A stretch of 9,376 nucleotides of DNA from Chloroflexota bacterium (lineage in GTDB: Bacteria > Chloroflexota > Anaerolineae > Anaerolineales > Villigracilaceae), in the NCBI GenBank assembly GCA_016875755.1, contig VGOX01000062.1, positions 1 through 9,376 on the forward strand, in the 5' to 3' direction. Every line of letters begins with the position of its first letter. Within the stretch, counting starts at the first letter, position 1. A program made the position numbers and the translations under genes. The notes under the pieces are model-generated. The model was not told the origin of the DNA and did no database searches. It was given only the letters and a program-made list of their open reading frames with translations. Shown here one piece after another: positions 1 to 5,668 of this stretch.

Positions 1-428
1 AGATGGTCGTCTTGAATGTGGGACGTGGGGCAGGTGACGCGCCCCAACATTTTGGATGCGGTGGCGTAGTGTGGACGCAGTTCGGATTCCAATTCGCTTC
101 CAAGCGGACCCCAGGCGGGATCCTGGTAAAAGGCTTTTTTCGGCTCGAGCAGGACTGCTGCATACACCAGGCTGCCGCTACCAACGCCCACCCCACCGAC
201 GATGGTGACATGTTTGAAAAAGGTCTGTGTGAAGAAACCTTTCAGACCGAGAGCGGGCATCCAGAATAAACTGAGTGGGGAACGGTTTGCTTTTTCAATA
301 TCCGTTTTACTTACGCGTCGCCCCATCTCCAGTACCGCCACGCGATGACCTTTCTCGCTGGCGCGTAAGGCTGCGACACTGCCGCCAAACCCCGAACCCA
401 CCACGATCACATCATAGTCCATACCCAT
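1..428 (-). CDS. GMC/cholesterol-oxidase-like FAD-dependent oxidoreductase, N-terminal part (3' end off the left edge)
   Basis: The minus-strand frame starting at ATG 428 (an alternative in-phase ATG lies at 422) stays open for 142 codons to the window edge. The protein begins MGMDYDVIVVGSGFGGSVAA, a Rossmann dinucleotide-binding fold with GxGxxG for FAD, followed by an acidic strand end (VAVLEMGRR). A second glycine-rich stretch, VGGVGVGSGSLVYAA, lies about residue 80 and resembles the GMC-type motif that contacts the flavin. The later segment ending in YATASKMLG is typical of cholesterol-oxidase-like GMC members. The substrate cannot be read from the sequence. The start overlaps the end of the upstream gene remnant by 17 bases, which suggests translational coupling. 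The catalytic C-terminal domain lies outside the window. Confidence 0.85.
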   Translation of the reverse strand, partial: MGMDYDVIVVGSGFGGSVAALRASEKGHRVAVLEMGRRVSKTDIEKANRSPLSLFWMPALGLKGFFTQTFFKHVTIVGGVGVGSGSLVYAAVLLEPKKAFYQDPAWGPLGSELESELRPHYATASKMLGRVTCPTSHIQDDH

Positions 429-825
429 GTTCCTGAAATTGCAGGGTAAAGGGAAATGCCAGATTGCGCAGTCCGTTGATGTTGGCAAGCGTCATTCCAA
501 GCAATGTGCCATCATCCATTTGGCGCAGTTCATCCACGATGTGCATCCACGGGAAGGGATTGCCAGTCTGATAATATATTGCAAGACCATCCCTACCATC
601 AATGAATGATTTTGCTGTCACTAATTTCATAGGAAAGCGCGTGGAGAATTTACCAGCCCGCAAGACAATGTTGACGGCTGTTCCATCAGTGCTGAATTCC
701 TTGCCCCACCAACCACCCAGTCCAGATAATGCCAACGCAGGACCCGCGGAGGTCCGCAGCCAGCCTGGTCCCACGAACGCGGCGCGATACACACCACGGA
801 TGGATGTCTTATCTGGCACGGGCAA
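412..825 (-). pseudogene. 5'-truncated conserved protein that accompanies the GMC oxidoreductase
   Basis: This frame has no convincing start: the first in-frame candidate is a TTG at 825 that lies in sequence belonging to the neighbouring NTPase gene. From about residue 5 it reads like the C-terminal part of a small conserved protein, with the segments RGVYRAAFVGPGW, GLGGWWGKEF, GNPFPWMHIVDELR and DDGTLLGM. These are rich in W, G and F and probably form a beta-barrel or lipocalin-like fold. I recognise this type from memory only as a partner encoded before GMC oxidoreductases and can name no function. The 17-base overlap with the oxidoreductase start supports a former operon. The N-terminus was lost at a junction near 811-820, where the NTPase fragment begins. 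If a TTG start were used, a 137-aa protein could still be made. Confidence 0.6.
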
Positions 826-1279
826 TCAATCCGCGGGCGAGTTCCAGCAGCATGGTCGTCTTGCCCGAGCCAGGCGCGCCGAGAATCAGCAGGGAACGTC
901 CCATGCCGATGGAGTCGAAAATCTCCAGCATGGATGTCCCTGCGGGCAGGGTTTCGTCGGTTGATTCCTTTTTGATTGCCCACGGATATTTGGTCACCGC
1001 TTCGGGGTCTTGTTTGATGCCCAAGTCCAATAATGCCGCGCCGTGCAGGGATGCGTCCAGCACACCTTTGATCCATGCGTTTTCGACGTGATTGAGGAGG
1101 ATGCGGCGGTTGCGCTGCTCGAGAGTCTCCGCGTCACTTTTGAAGATGTTGAAGAATTTTTGGATGATGATTTGGTTAACGGTGTTATTGTCCCCGATGA
1201 TGACGTTGCTATCCCTCACATCTCCGCTGATGGAGATGCTCTTGTTTTCAGAGGGAGCAGGTCTCTTTTTATCATTCAT
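809..1279 (-). pseudogene. Truncated STAND/NACHT-type NTPase, N-terminal 156 residues only
   Basis: From ATG 1279 the protein opens with a charged segment and a short beta-repeat-like stretch (SISGDVRDSNVIIGDNNTVN) that is common at the front of bacterial STAND proteins. A helical region follows, including NHVENAWIKGVLDASLHGAA (about residues 63-82). It then reaches a classical Walker A, LILGAPGSGKTT (about 131-142, with K140 and T141). Only 14 residues later it ends at TAA 809-811. The Walker B, sensor, winged-helix and C-terminal repeat sensor domains that make a STAND ATPase work are all missing. The following sequence belongs to a different gene in another frame, so a deletion or rearrangement is more likely than a point mutation. 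Full-length relatives act in signalling or anti-phage defence; this fragment cannot hydrolyse ATP as a normal family member would. Confidence 0.75.
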
Positions 1280-1314
1280 GTTGAATTTCCGCTGGGAAGC
1301 CCCGCTGTCCGCTT

Positions 1315-1320
1315 ATTATA
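1315..1320 (-). promoter_or_regulatory. Candidate -10 hexamer for the NTPase fragment
   Basis: Read on the minus strand this is a perfect TATAAT, placed 35 bases before the ATG at 1279. At the expected 17-base spacing the -35 region is poor (TATGTT), so the promoter would be weak or activator-dependent. A LexA-like half-conserved box covers that -35 position. Confidence 0.4.
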
Positions 1321-1335
1321 CGACAGGAAATTCAC

Positions 1336-1349
1336 TGAACATAAATTCT
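1336..1349 (-). promoter_or_regulatory. Imperfect LexA-box-like palindrome between divergent promoters
   Basis: On the minus strand this reads AGAATTTATGTTCA, one mismatch from the Gram-positive LexA core GAAC-N4-GTTC. It closely resembles the perfect box at 4329 (AGAACTTATGTTCT), sharing the N4 spacer TTAT. It lies between the minus-strand -10 at 1315 and the plus-strand -35 at 1356, so one bound repressor could affect both. A single mismatch in the core makes this a weak call. Confidence 0.25.
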
Positions 1350-1355
1350 AACTCC

Positions 1356-1384
1356 TTGACAGAATCAGAATCGCATGATAAATT
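1356..1384 (+). promoter_or_regulatory. Sigma70-type promoter for the leader / RHH / integrase unit
   Basis: There is a perfect TTGACA at 1356-1361, a 17-base spacer, and TAAATT at 1379-1384 (four of six matches to TATAAT). The predicted transcription start is near 1391. It would drive a short leader, ending at the terminator at 1461-1500, and by readthrough the RHH and integrase genes. No other plausible promoter is seen between the terminator and the RHH start. Confidence 0.5.
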
Positions 1385-1390
1385 AAGGTC

Positions 1391-1500
1391 AACTTGATGC
1401 CATTGGGGTATCATCAAGATACATAATTTTTAGCAAAAACGCCTGACAGATCGGGAAACCGCGGGGCAGTCCTATATATGGACTGCCCCGCTTTTTGTTT
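1391..1500 (+). ncRNA. Possible short leader RNA or small RNA ahead of the integrase module
   Basis: This is the stretch between the predicted transcription start and the terminator. It has no reading frame of note. It begins with a hairpin (CTTGATG at 1393-1399 pairing with CATCAAG at 1412-1418) and ends in the strong terminator hairpin at 1461-1491. A transcript of roughly 105 nt would result. It could be an attenuator limiting integrase expression or a free small RNA; the sequence does not decide which. Confidence 0.3.
1461..1500 (+). terminator. Strong intrinsic terminator before the RHH/integrase genes
   Basis: A perfect 12-bp GC-rich stem (GCGGGGCAGTCC at 1461-1472 pairing with 1480-1491) has a 7-base AT loop and is followed by TTTTTGTTT at 1492-1500. 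The T-tract is only on the plus strand, so it acts on rightward transcription. It lies just 28 bases before the RHH start codon, an unusual place unless expression is attenuated. Confidence 0.8.
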
Positions 1501-1527
1501 AACCAGGTCGGGTAAAAGGAAGTCAGC

Positions 1528-1776
1528 ATGAAAAAGACAAAACGAAAATCGCAACGACCGCTGAAATTCATCCTCCGTCTCAACAAAAAGGAACGGGCGG
1601 ATCTGGATCAATTATCAACCGTTTTGATGCGATCAAGGAACCAAGCTGCCTGCATTGCCATTGTGTATTTTGCCCGGGAAATTGCGAAGCAAGAAAATTC
1701 TTCAAACTTGGTGCTTGCATCCACCTCGATACTTTCAGATATTCCATCAGGAAAAAGGCGGACACATGGAAATTAA
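1528..1776 (+). CDS. Small ribbon-helix-helix-like DNA-binding protein
   Basis: This 82-aa basic protein starts at ATG 1528 with AAGGAAG seven to eight bases upstream, a good ribosome binding site. After a lysine/arginine-rich tail, residues about 12-45 read LKFILRLNKKERADLDQLST...SRNQAACIAIVYFARE. This is a beta strand with alternating hydrophobics followed by two helices, the pattern of CopG/Arc-type ribbon-helix-helix proteins. The rest of the C-terminus looks disordered. Its end overlaps the integrase start by 11 bases, so the two are probably co-translated. The position suggests a regulator of the integrase, or an excision or partition accessory factor. The fold is inferred from the pattern alone and no exact family is recognised. 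Confidence 0.65.
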   Translation: MKKTKRKSQRPLKFILRLNKKERADLDQLSTVLMRSRNQAACIAIVYFAREIAKQENSSNLVLASTSILSDIPSGKRRTHGN

Positions 1777-2704
1777 TACCTGGCATCCGCATTTCAAACT
1801 TGGAACATGCCAAAACCATGACCTGCAAGAATGGCTGGGAATCTACCTGCACGCCTGCCGCTCGCGCAATCTCTCCCCGGGTACGGTCGAGTTCTACGAA
1901 AAGAAACTCAATACCTTCCTGAAATTCTGCTCAGACCTGGCGATCACGGACATCACCCAGATAAGCGCGGACAATATCCGCCAATTCCTGATCTATTTGG
2001 AAGAACGGAAGCATAAACCGGCTGGAGTCCACTGCTATTACCGTTCGGTCAAAACATTCTTGAAGTGGTACGAGAATGAGGTCGAGCCGGAAGGGTGGCG
2101 AAACCCCATCGAGAAGGTCAAAGCGCCGTTTGTCCCGCTCGAGCCACTGGATCCGGTCAGTATCGAGACGATCAAAGCCCTAATGGAAACTTGTAAGCGC
2201 GGGCAATTATCCGATGCACGGGATCGGACCGCCCTGCTTGTGCTACTGGACTCAGGTCTAAGGCTGGCAGAGTTCCTGGCATTGAACCGCGAAGATGTGG
2301 ACTTGATCACAGGTGAGATCTTGGTGCGATCGGGTAAAGGCAGAAAGCCGCGGAATGTATACCTGGGTGACAAAACCCGCCAGGTGTTGAAACGATATCT
2401 AAAGATTAGAACTGATCACAACCCGGCTCTTTGGGTCAGCAGATCGGGAGAACGCCTCACTGAAACGGGATTGCGCATGATGCTACGCCGACGAGCTGCA
2501 CAGGCTGGGACACCTGTCCCCTCCCCGCATGACTTCCGCAGAGCCTTCGCCCTCGAACGTTGGCGCGCCGGTGTGGATATTCTGACACTCTCAAAGTTGA
2601 TGGGACACACGTCCCTGCAGGTTTTGAATCGTTACGTCAAGCAAGTTGGCGAGGATCTATCGCTGGCTGCAAAGCAGTCCTCGCCGGTGGATAGGAATTT
2701 TTAG
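1766..2704 (+). CDS. Tyrosine recombinase / phage-type integrase (XerC/D-like)
   Basis: This 312-aa site-specific recombinase is of normal length for the family. The frame is open further upstream, but ATG 1766 is preferred: AGGAAAAAGG lies just upstream, and the protein then starts shortly before a typical SAM-like core-binding domain (about residues 18-108, LQEWLGIYLHACRSRNLSPG). The catalytic domain (about 125-300) shows the full active set: R166 in SGLRLAE, K191 in SGKGRKPR, H255 and R258 in HDFRR, H281 in LMGHTS, and the nucleophile Y290 in NRYVK. It should cut and rejoin DNA through a 3'-phosphotyrosine. It overlaps the RHH gene by 11 bases and is followed 13 bases later by the replication initiator, as in an integrative element. 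No attachment-site repeats were recognised. An arm-binding N-terminal domain is absent, so it is closer to simple Xer-like enzymes than to lambda Int. Confidence 0.92.
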   Translation: MEINTWHPHFKLGTCQNHDLQEWLGIYLHACRSRNLSPGTVEFYEKKLNTFLKFCSDLAITDITQISADNIRQFLIYLEERKHKPAGVHCYYRSVKTFLKWYENEVEPEGWRNPIEKVKAPFVPLEPLDPVSIETIKALMETCKRGQLSDARDRTALLVLLDSGLRLAEFLALNREDVDLITGEILVRSGKGRKPRNVYLGDKTRQVLKRYLKIRTDHNPALWVSRSGERLTETGLRMMLRRRAAQAGTPVPSPHDFRRAFALERWRAGVDILTLSKLMGHTSLQVLNRYVKQVGEDLSLAAKQSSPVDRNF

Positions 2705-2717
2705 AAGGCGAAAAACC

Positions 2718-3503
2718 ATGCCAAGAAAAAAATTATTATCCTCTGGTTTTCAATCACCTAACTATACACAAGTCCCAAACGATTTCTTCCCTCTAATTTC
2801 TGAGATGGATGAATCTGAACTTCGGGTAACTCTTGTGATGATCCGTGAAACCTTTGGTTATCACCGCTCAGGTTTTCGCATGGGCATCAATAAGCTCGCC
2901 GCCGCCACCGGGCTTTCACGCAATGGCACCAAAGCGGGTGCAGAAGCAGCAGAAAATCGTGGTACTTTCCGCCGCATTAATCCAAATGGAGCAGGTTCTG
3001 CAGAGTGGGAATTGGTTGTACATCACCCACTTGTTAGCACCTTGTCAACCAGTGACGAGCCTTCACACAGTGACCAGGGGGGTGGTCAATCAATGACCAG
3101 GTTGTGGTCAACGAGTGACCAACAGTCAGGGATTAAAGAAAGTAATAAAGAAAAAGAAAAAAATACTACTACTTCAACAACACCAAACAATTTCGCTCTC
3201 TATGAGTCAAACATCGGACCTCTTACCCCAATGATCTCGGATGCCCTCAAGGATGCCGAGCAAACCTATTCTCCAGATTGGGTAGCGCGAGCAATCCAGG
3301 AAGCAGCTAAATCCAATGTGAGGCGATGGAATTACATCGAGGGTGTGCTACGTGGATACAAGGACCGTGGCAGTCCTGACATTGGCAGGGATTTTGCAAA
3401 GCCCCAACAGTCTGCCACAAAGAGTTATCGAACTGCGATGAAAACATCCCCTACTGAAAGCAATGAGGAAATCCTCAGAAGGGTAGCGCAAAATGTCAAA
3501 TGA
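2718..3503 (+). CDS. Replication initiator, lambda O / DnaD-like
   Basis: This 261-aa protein starts at ATG 2718, preceded by AGAAGGCG at 2703-2710. Residues about 15-105 (VPNDFFPLISEMDESELRVT ... NKLAAATGLSRN) match the winged-helix N-terminal domain of phage replisome organisers and lambda-O-like proteins. A low-complexity Ser/Thr/Gln and then Lys/Glu-rich linker (about 106-158) follows. A DnaD-type C-terminal domain ends the protein (about 159-217, YESNIGPLTPMISDALKDA ... WNYIEGVLRGYKDRG). Such proteins bind the origin and recruit the helicase loader. The linker-coding DNA contains iterated palindromes and an A-rich tract, very like the lambda origin inside gene O. The next gene, a loader-like protein, follows directly. 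The domain calls come from motif resemblance, and the exact subfamily is not certain. Confidence 0.8.
   Translation: MPRKKLLSSGFQSPNYTQVPNDFFPLISEMDESELRVTLVMIRETFGYHRSGFRMGINKLAAATGLSRNGTKAGAEAAENRGTFRRINPNGAGSAEWELVVHHPLVSTLSTSDEPSHSDQGGGQSMTRLWSTSDQQSGIKESNKEKEKNTTTSTTPNNFALYESNIGPLTPMISDALKDAEQTYSPDWVARAIQEAAKSNVRRWNYIEGVLRGYKDRGSPDIGRDFAKPQQSATKSYRTAMKTSPTESNEEILRRVAQNVK
3042..3164 (+). other. Candidate iteron-type replication origin inside the initiator gene
   Basis: Four 17-bp units start at 3042, 3060, 3083 and 3105. The two best are TGGTCAATCAATGACCA and TGGTCAACGAGTGACCA, each an inverted repeat TGGTCA-N5-TGACCA. The unit at 3042 (TTGTCAACCAGTGACGA) is a diverged full copy, and the one at 3060 keeps mainly the right half, AGTGACCA. 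A nearly all-purine, A-rich tract follows at about 3131-3164 and could serve as the unwinding element. Four palindromic iterons followed by an A-rich segment within the linker of an O-like gene is the lambda ori plan. Function is inferred. Confidence 0.6.
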
Positions 3504-3537
3504 CAATACTCCCGTACTGGAATGGCGAGGATACACA

Positions 3538-3891
3538 ATGAACTATCAATCTGTAAAAGAAAAGCCAGTCCCAACCGATACTGAAATTGAACAATGCGCC
3601 AAAATGGAATGGCTCGAGGTGCTATCTGGCATGTGGGAAGCCATTGGCAAACCATTGGATGAAAAGCGTTTACAAAAGTACGCAAAGGAGTTGAATGGTA
3701 TTCCTTTAGGCTTGCTAGAGAAGGCAGTAAACAGGGCGATCCGAAATTCAGGTGATTATCAGGTTGTCCCGACTATTTCCGCAATATGGGGGGCGCTTCG
3801 CCGCGAACTTGGAAACCCATACGATATTGACGTAGCAATTGAAAGATGGGTAGAAAAGCAATATCAACCCATCATATATAGATTTGAATAA
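3538..3891 (+). CDS. Small helicase-loader-like replication protein (G39P/lambda P position)
   Basis: I place the start at ATG 3538 (117 aa) because GAGGA lies six bases upstream. An in-frame ATG at 3493 would add 15 residues and overlap the initiator gene by 11 bases, and it remains possible. The protein is mostly helical, with a central segment LDEKRLQKYAKELNGIPLGL and then LEKAVNRAIRNSG...VPTISAIWGALRRELGN. This pattern, a helix pair about an effective screening motif followed by 'PTI...', resembles phage helicase loader/inhibitor proteins of the G39P type and domains found beside DnaD-like initiators. No Walker motifs are present, so it is not a DnaC/DnaI-type ATPase. Its position right after an O-like initiator matches gene P. 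Function is inferred from context and weak similarity. Confidence 0.6.
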   Translation: MNYQSVKEKPVPTDTEIEQCAKMEWLEVLSGMWEAIGKPLDEKRLQKYAKELNGIPLGLLEKAVNRAIRNSGDYQVVPTISAIWGALRRELGNPYDIDVAIERWVEKQYQPIIYRFE

Positions 3892-3931
3892 CAGGCGTTG
3901 ATTTCGACGATTTACTGTAATAACAGGCAAC

Positions 3932-4330
3932 ATGGCAAAGACCTGCATCGAGAACTGTCTCACTCTCACTGCCTCCAAGATGGCAAAGATACCCCGCCTA
4001 TATTCACGGATGGTGACTTGGGGGAAAAAGAATAACCTTCTTGGCAGGATCTCTGTCGTCAGAGTCGCTGACCTTGAGATCAGGCTGGAGTATCAAGTAA
4101 GTGAAACCTTCATATGCTATCAGGTCAGGTTGAACACCACCCCCCTGCCCTGGGACAGTCTACGATACTGGTTCAGTTGCCCCACATGCGGAAGGCGTGT
4201 AGCACATTTACACAAACCTCGATACCATACCCACTTTCTTTGCAGGCATTGTCACAACCTGACCTACCGCAGCAGGCAGGTGAACAACCGATGGTCAAGA
4301 ATGTTCAAAGAGTTCGATAAGTATAAATAG
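3932..4330 (+). CDS. Zinc-ribbon hypothetical protein
   Basis: This 132-aa protein starts at ATG 3932 with only a weak AGG upstream. The N-terminal half has charged and beta-prone segments (LGRISVVRVADLEIRLEYQ). The C-terminal half has a clear zinc ribbon, with CPTCGRR (C83, C86) and CRHCHNLTYRSRQ (C104, C107) separated by 17 residues. The 'C-x2-C-x-x-LTYRS' ending is a recurring signature of small uncharacterised proteins on plasmids, prophages and integrated elements. No enzymatic motif is seen. It could be a nucleic-acid-binding accessory of the mobile element. Its stop codon at 4328-4330 overlaps the first bases of the LexA-type box, so the next regulator has its own promoter. Confidence 0.7.
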   Translation: MAKTCIENCLTLTASKMAKIPRLYSRMVTWGKKNNLLGRISVVRVADLEIRLEYQVSETFICYQVRLNTTPLPWDSLRYWFSCPTCGRRVAHLHKPRYHTHFLCRHCHNLTYRSRQVNNRWSRMFKEFDKYK

Positions 4331-4342
4331 AACTTATGTTCT
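4329..4342 (+). promoter_or_regulatory. LexA (SOS) box of the Gram-positive type
   Basis: AGAACTTATGTTCT is a perfect palindrome containing GAAC-N4-GTTC, the LexA operator core of Gram-positive bacteria, which is also known from the green non-sulfur bacterium Dehalococcoides. It is the only exact GAAC-N4-GTTC I found in this window. It ends two bases before a TATAAT hexamer, the position from which LexA would block RNA polymerase. Confidence 0.6.
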
Positions 4343-4344
4343 GT

Positions 4345-4350
4345 TATAAT
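4345..4350 (+). promoter_or_regulatory. -10 hexamer of a likely leaderless promoter for the LuxR-type gene
   Basis: A perfect TATAAT ends six bases before the ATG at 4357, so transcription should begin at or next to the start codon. No Shine-Dalgarno sequence precedes that ATG. The -35 region (TATAAA at 4322-4327) is poor and lies in the end of the zinc-ribbon gene. The overlap with the LexA box suggests SOS control. Confidence 0.5.
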
Positions 4351-4356
4351 CCCAGC

Positions 4357-4764
4357 ATGTCTATCTGGCACAAATTATTGGCTATGATTGGCTTGCGCCC
4401 CATATCCGCCCCTCGTAAGTATCAGGTCAGCGAGTCCATGCATGTCACGTTGACCACCCTCTCCCAGCACGAAGGGCGTCCTGAAGACGAGTTGATCCAA
4501 GACCTGCTGGCTGCCGGCCTCACCCAATATTATTCTTTCGTTGAACTATGGCACAAATGGGAAGCCTTGTCACCCCGTGAGCGAGATGTTGCCGCGTTGG
4601 TATGTTTGGGATATACCAACAAAGAGATCGGGGTTCAGTTAAGCATCTCGCCTGAGACGGTCAAGACCCACCTGCGGAACGTGCTGGTCAAGTTCGGTCT
4701 GCAAAACCGTACCGAACTGCGGCTCAGCATGAAGACATGGGACTTCAGTGCCTGGCAAAAGTGA
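4357..4764 (+). CDS. RHH + LuxR-type HTH transcriptional regulator
   Basis: This is a 135-aa protein from ATG 4357. An in-frame ATG at 4336 lies upstream of the -10 element and inside the LexA box, so it is unlikely to be the start. Residues about 20-57 (RKYQVSESMHVTLTTLSQHE ... LIQDLLAAGL) look like a short ribbon-helix-helix or dimerisation unit. Residues about 70-128 are a complete LuxR/GerE helix-turn-helix: LSPRERDVAALVCLGYTNKE, IGVQLSISPETVKTHLRNVL, then FGLQNRTEL. No receiver or ligand-binding domain is present, so activity is probably set by expression level, here perhaps by LexA. It ends at a clear terminator and precedes the RecA-like/polymerase operon, which it may control. Confidence 0.8.
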   Translation: MSIWHKLLAMIGLRPISAPRKYQVSESMHVTLTTLSQHEGRPEDELIQDLLAAGLTQYYSFVELWHKWEALSPRERDVAALVCLGYTNKEIGVQLSISPETVKTHLRNVLVKFGLQNRTELRLSMKTWDFSAWQK

Positions 4765-4829
4765 CCTTACCTGTACTGTCCCAATCGTTTTAGATACCAA
4801 CATCTGCCTCCCCAATGGATGTAACCCAC

Positions 4830-4860
4830 AAATCCCCCACCAGGGGATTTTTTATTTTTT
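4830..4860 (+). terminator. Intrinsic terminator after the LuxR-type gene
   Basis: An 8-bp stem (AAATCCCC at 4830-4837 pairing with GGGGATTT at 4843-4850) with a 5-base loop is followed by a T-rich run to 4860. It separates the regulator transcript from the RecA-like/polymerase operon, which must therefore have its own promoter or depend on readthrough. Confidence 0.75.
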
Positions 4861-4881
4861 GGTTCTAAAGTATTTTAGGAA
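4861..4881 (+). promoter_or_regulatory. Imperfect palindrome with -10-like TATTTT before the RecA-like gene
   Basis: The sequence GGTTCTAAAGTATTTTAGGA followed by AC is a near palindrome (arms TTCTAAA and TTTAGGAA, one-base bulge). It contains TATTTT at 4871-4876, which ends six bases before the ATG at 4883. That spacing is the same as the -10 to ATG spacing of the LuxR-type gene, again suggesting a leaderless transcript with an operator over its promoter. AGGA at 4877-4880 is too close to the ATG for an ideal ribosome binding site. Confidence 0.35.
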
Positions 4882-4882
4882 C

Positions 4883-5407
4883 ATGAATATCCTCCCCGCG
4901 CTCAAGACCGGCAAGATCATCGTCACCTTCGGACCGCATACCATTCTTCCGGCACTGCTGGCAGAGCTTGCTCTGCGCGGACCGCTCACCGTCCTCGATG
5001 GCGGCAACCGCTTTCCTGCCTATCGCATCGTGCAGGAGATCCGCAGGCGCAGTGTGGATGTAACCCGCATCTCGGAACAGCTATTTCTACGGCGAGCCTT
5101 CACCGCCTACCAGATCGTCCACATGCTGGAGAGCGCCTCTGCGGAAAGGCATCCGCTTATCCTGCTCGACCTGCTGTCCACCTTCCAAGATGACCAGATC
5201 CAGCCACACGAGGCAGACCGCCTGCTCTCCACCTGCATCAGCCACATTCAACGCCTTTCGGTTTCCGCACCTATTGCTTTATATCTCACCCCGTACACTA
5301 CCGAAGAGAAATCGTTCCTGCTGGAGCGGCTCTGCCAACAGGCAGATGAGCTCTTCGCACAGCCAGATGCACTGCCCCCAGCCGCTGCGCAATTGAGCTT
5401 GTTCTGA
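4883..5407 (+). CDS. RecA/RadA-fold protein lacking Walker A (ImuA-like in position)
   Basis: This 174-aa protein starts at ATG 4883. An earlier in-frame start at 4748 would read through the terminator and is rejected. The layout follows a RecA-type core: a strand and loop at the P-loop position (KIIVTFGPHTILPALLAELA, residues 11-30) that lacks GK[ST], then LTVLDGGNRF (36-45). An ARAFTAYQ-like helix follows (LRRAFTAYQIVHMLE, 69-83), then a Walker-B-like strand HPLILLDLLSTFQDD (90-104, D96). The ATP-binding lysine is missing, so it is probably a non-catalytic paralog. A C-terminal LSLF tail (171-174) recalls clamp- or partner-binding peptides, although this is weak evidence. It is followed three bases later by an 85-aa gene and then PolB. 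RecA-like partners of error-prone polymerases (ImuA) give a precedent. Confidence 0.65.
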   Translation: MNILPALKTGKIIVTFGPHTILPALLAELALRGPLTVLDGGNRFPAYRIVQEIRRRSVDVTRISEQLFLRRAFTAYQIVHMLESASAERHPLILLDLLSTFQDDQIQPHEADRLLSTCISHIQRLSVSAPIALYLTPYTTEEKSFLLERLCQQADELFAQPDALPPAAAQLSLF

Positions 5408-5410
5408 CCT

Positions 5411-5668
5411 ATGGGACGCACCGTCAGCACCATCACTCAATATCTCAACGAGACCGAAGCCATGCTCTCGTCGTTTCGGCGCGCCTTGAGACGCAGCGAC
5501 CAATACATCTTTGATGGCGTCTTCGCTTCCGCCCGCAAACACATCACCGCCATCAGCCAAAGTGATTCGCTCCTGCCCTTCGAAACCGTACTGCTTGCCA
5601 TCCTGCTCGAACAGGCACGTGAGATCGCAGCCCTGCGTGAAGAGCTTGAACACCACCGGCATGGATGA
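5411..5668 (+). CDS. Small helical protein of the RecA-like/PolB operon
   Basis: This 85-aa frame begins three bases after the RecA-like stop, and its end overlaps the polymerase start by eight bases (ATGGATGA). The tight packing is the main argument that it is real. It begins MGRTVSTITQYLNETEAMLS and is predicted all-helical, with a basic first half (SFRRALRRSDQYIFDGVFASARKH). A coiled-coil-like end follows (LLEQAREIAALREELEHH). There is no strong Shine-Dalgarno sequence, so translation is probably coupled to the upstream gene. No family is recognised. It may bridge the RecA-like protein and the polymerase, but that is a guess from gene order only. Confidence 0.7.
   Translation: MGRTVSTITQYLNETEAMLSSFRRALRRSDQYIFDGVFASARKHITAISQSDSLLPFETVLLAILLEQAREIAALREELEHHRHG

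Noticed and set aside
602..1397. Several plus-strand frames opposite the NTPase and GMC-associated remnants
   Set aside because: Their translations show no family features, while the minus strand shows a Walker A and conserved segments over the same bases.
1655..1765. Longer upstream start for the integrase
   Set aside because: It would overlap the RHH gene deeply, and the added residues show no family likeness. ATG 1766 has a nearby ribosome binding site.
3887..3928. 10-bp direct repeat AATAACAGGC (3887-3896 and 3919-3928)
   Set aside because: It is short, only two copies, and next to a gene end; no regulatory or attachment role can be supported.
4748..4882. Longer upstream start for the RecA-like gene
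   Set aside because: It would extend through the terminator hairpin at 4830-4860 and overlap the end of the LuxR-type gene. ATG 4883 gives a RecA-like core from the first residues.
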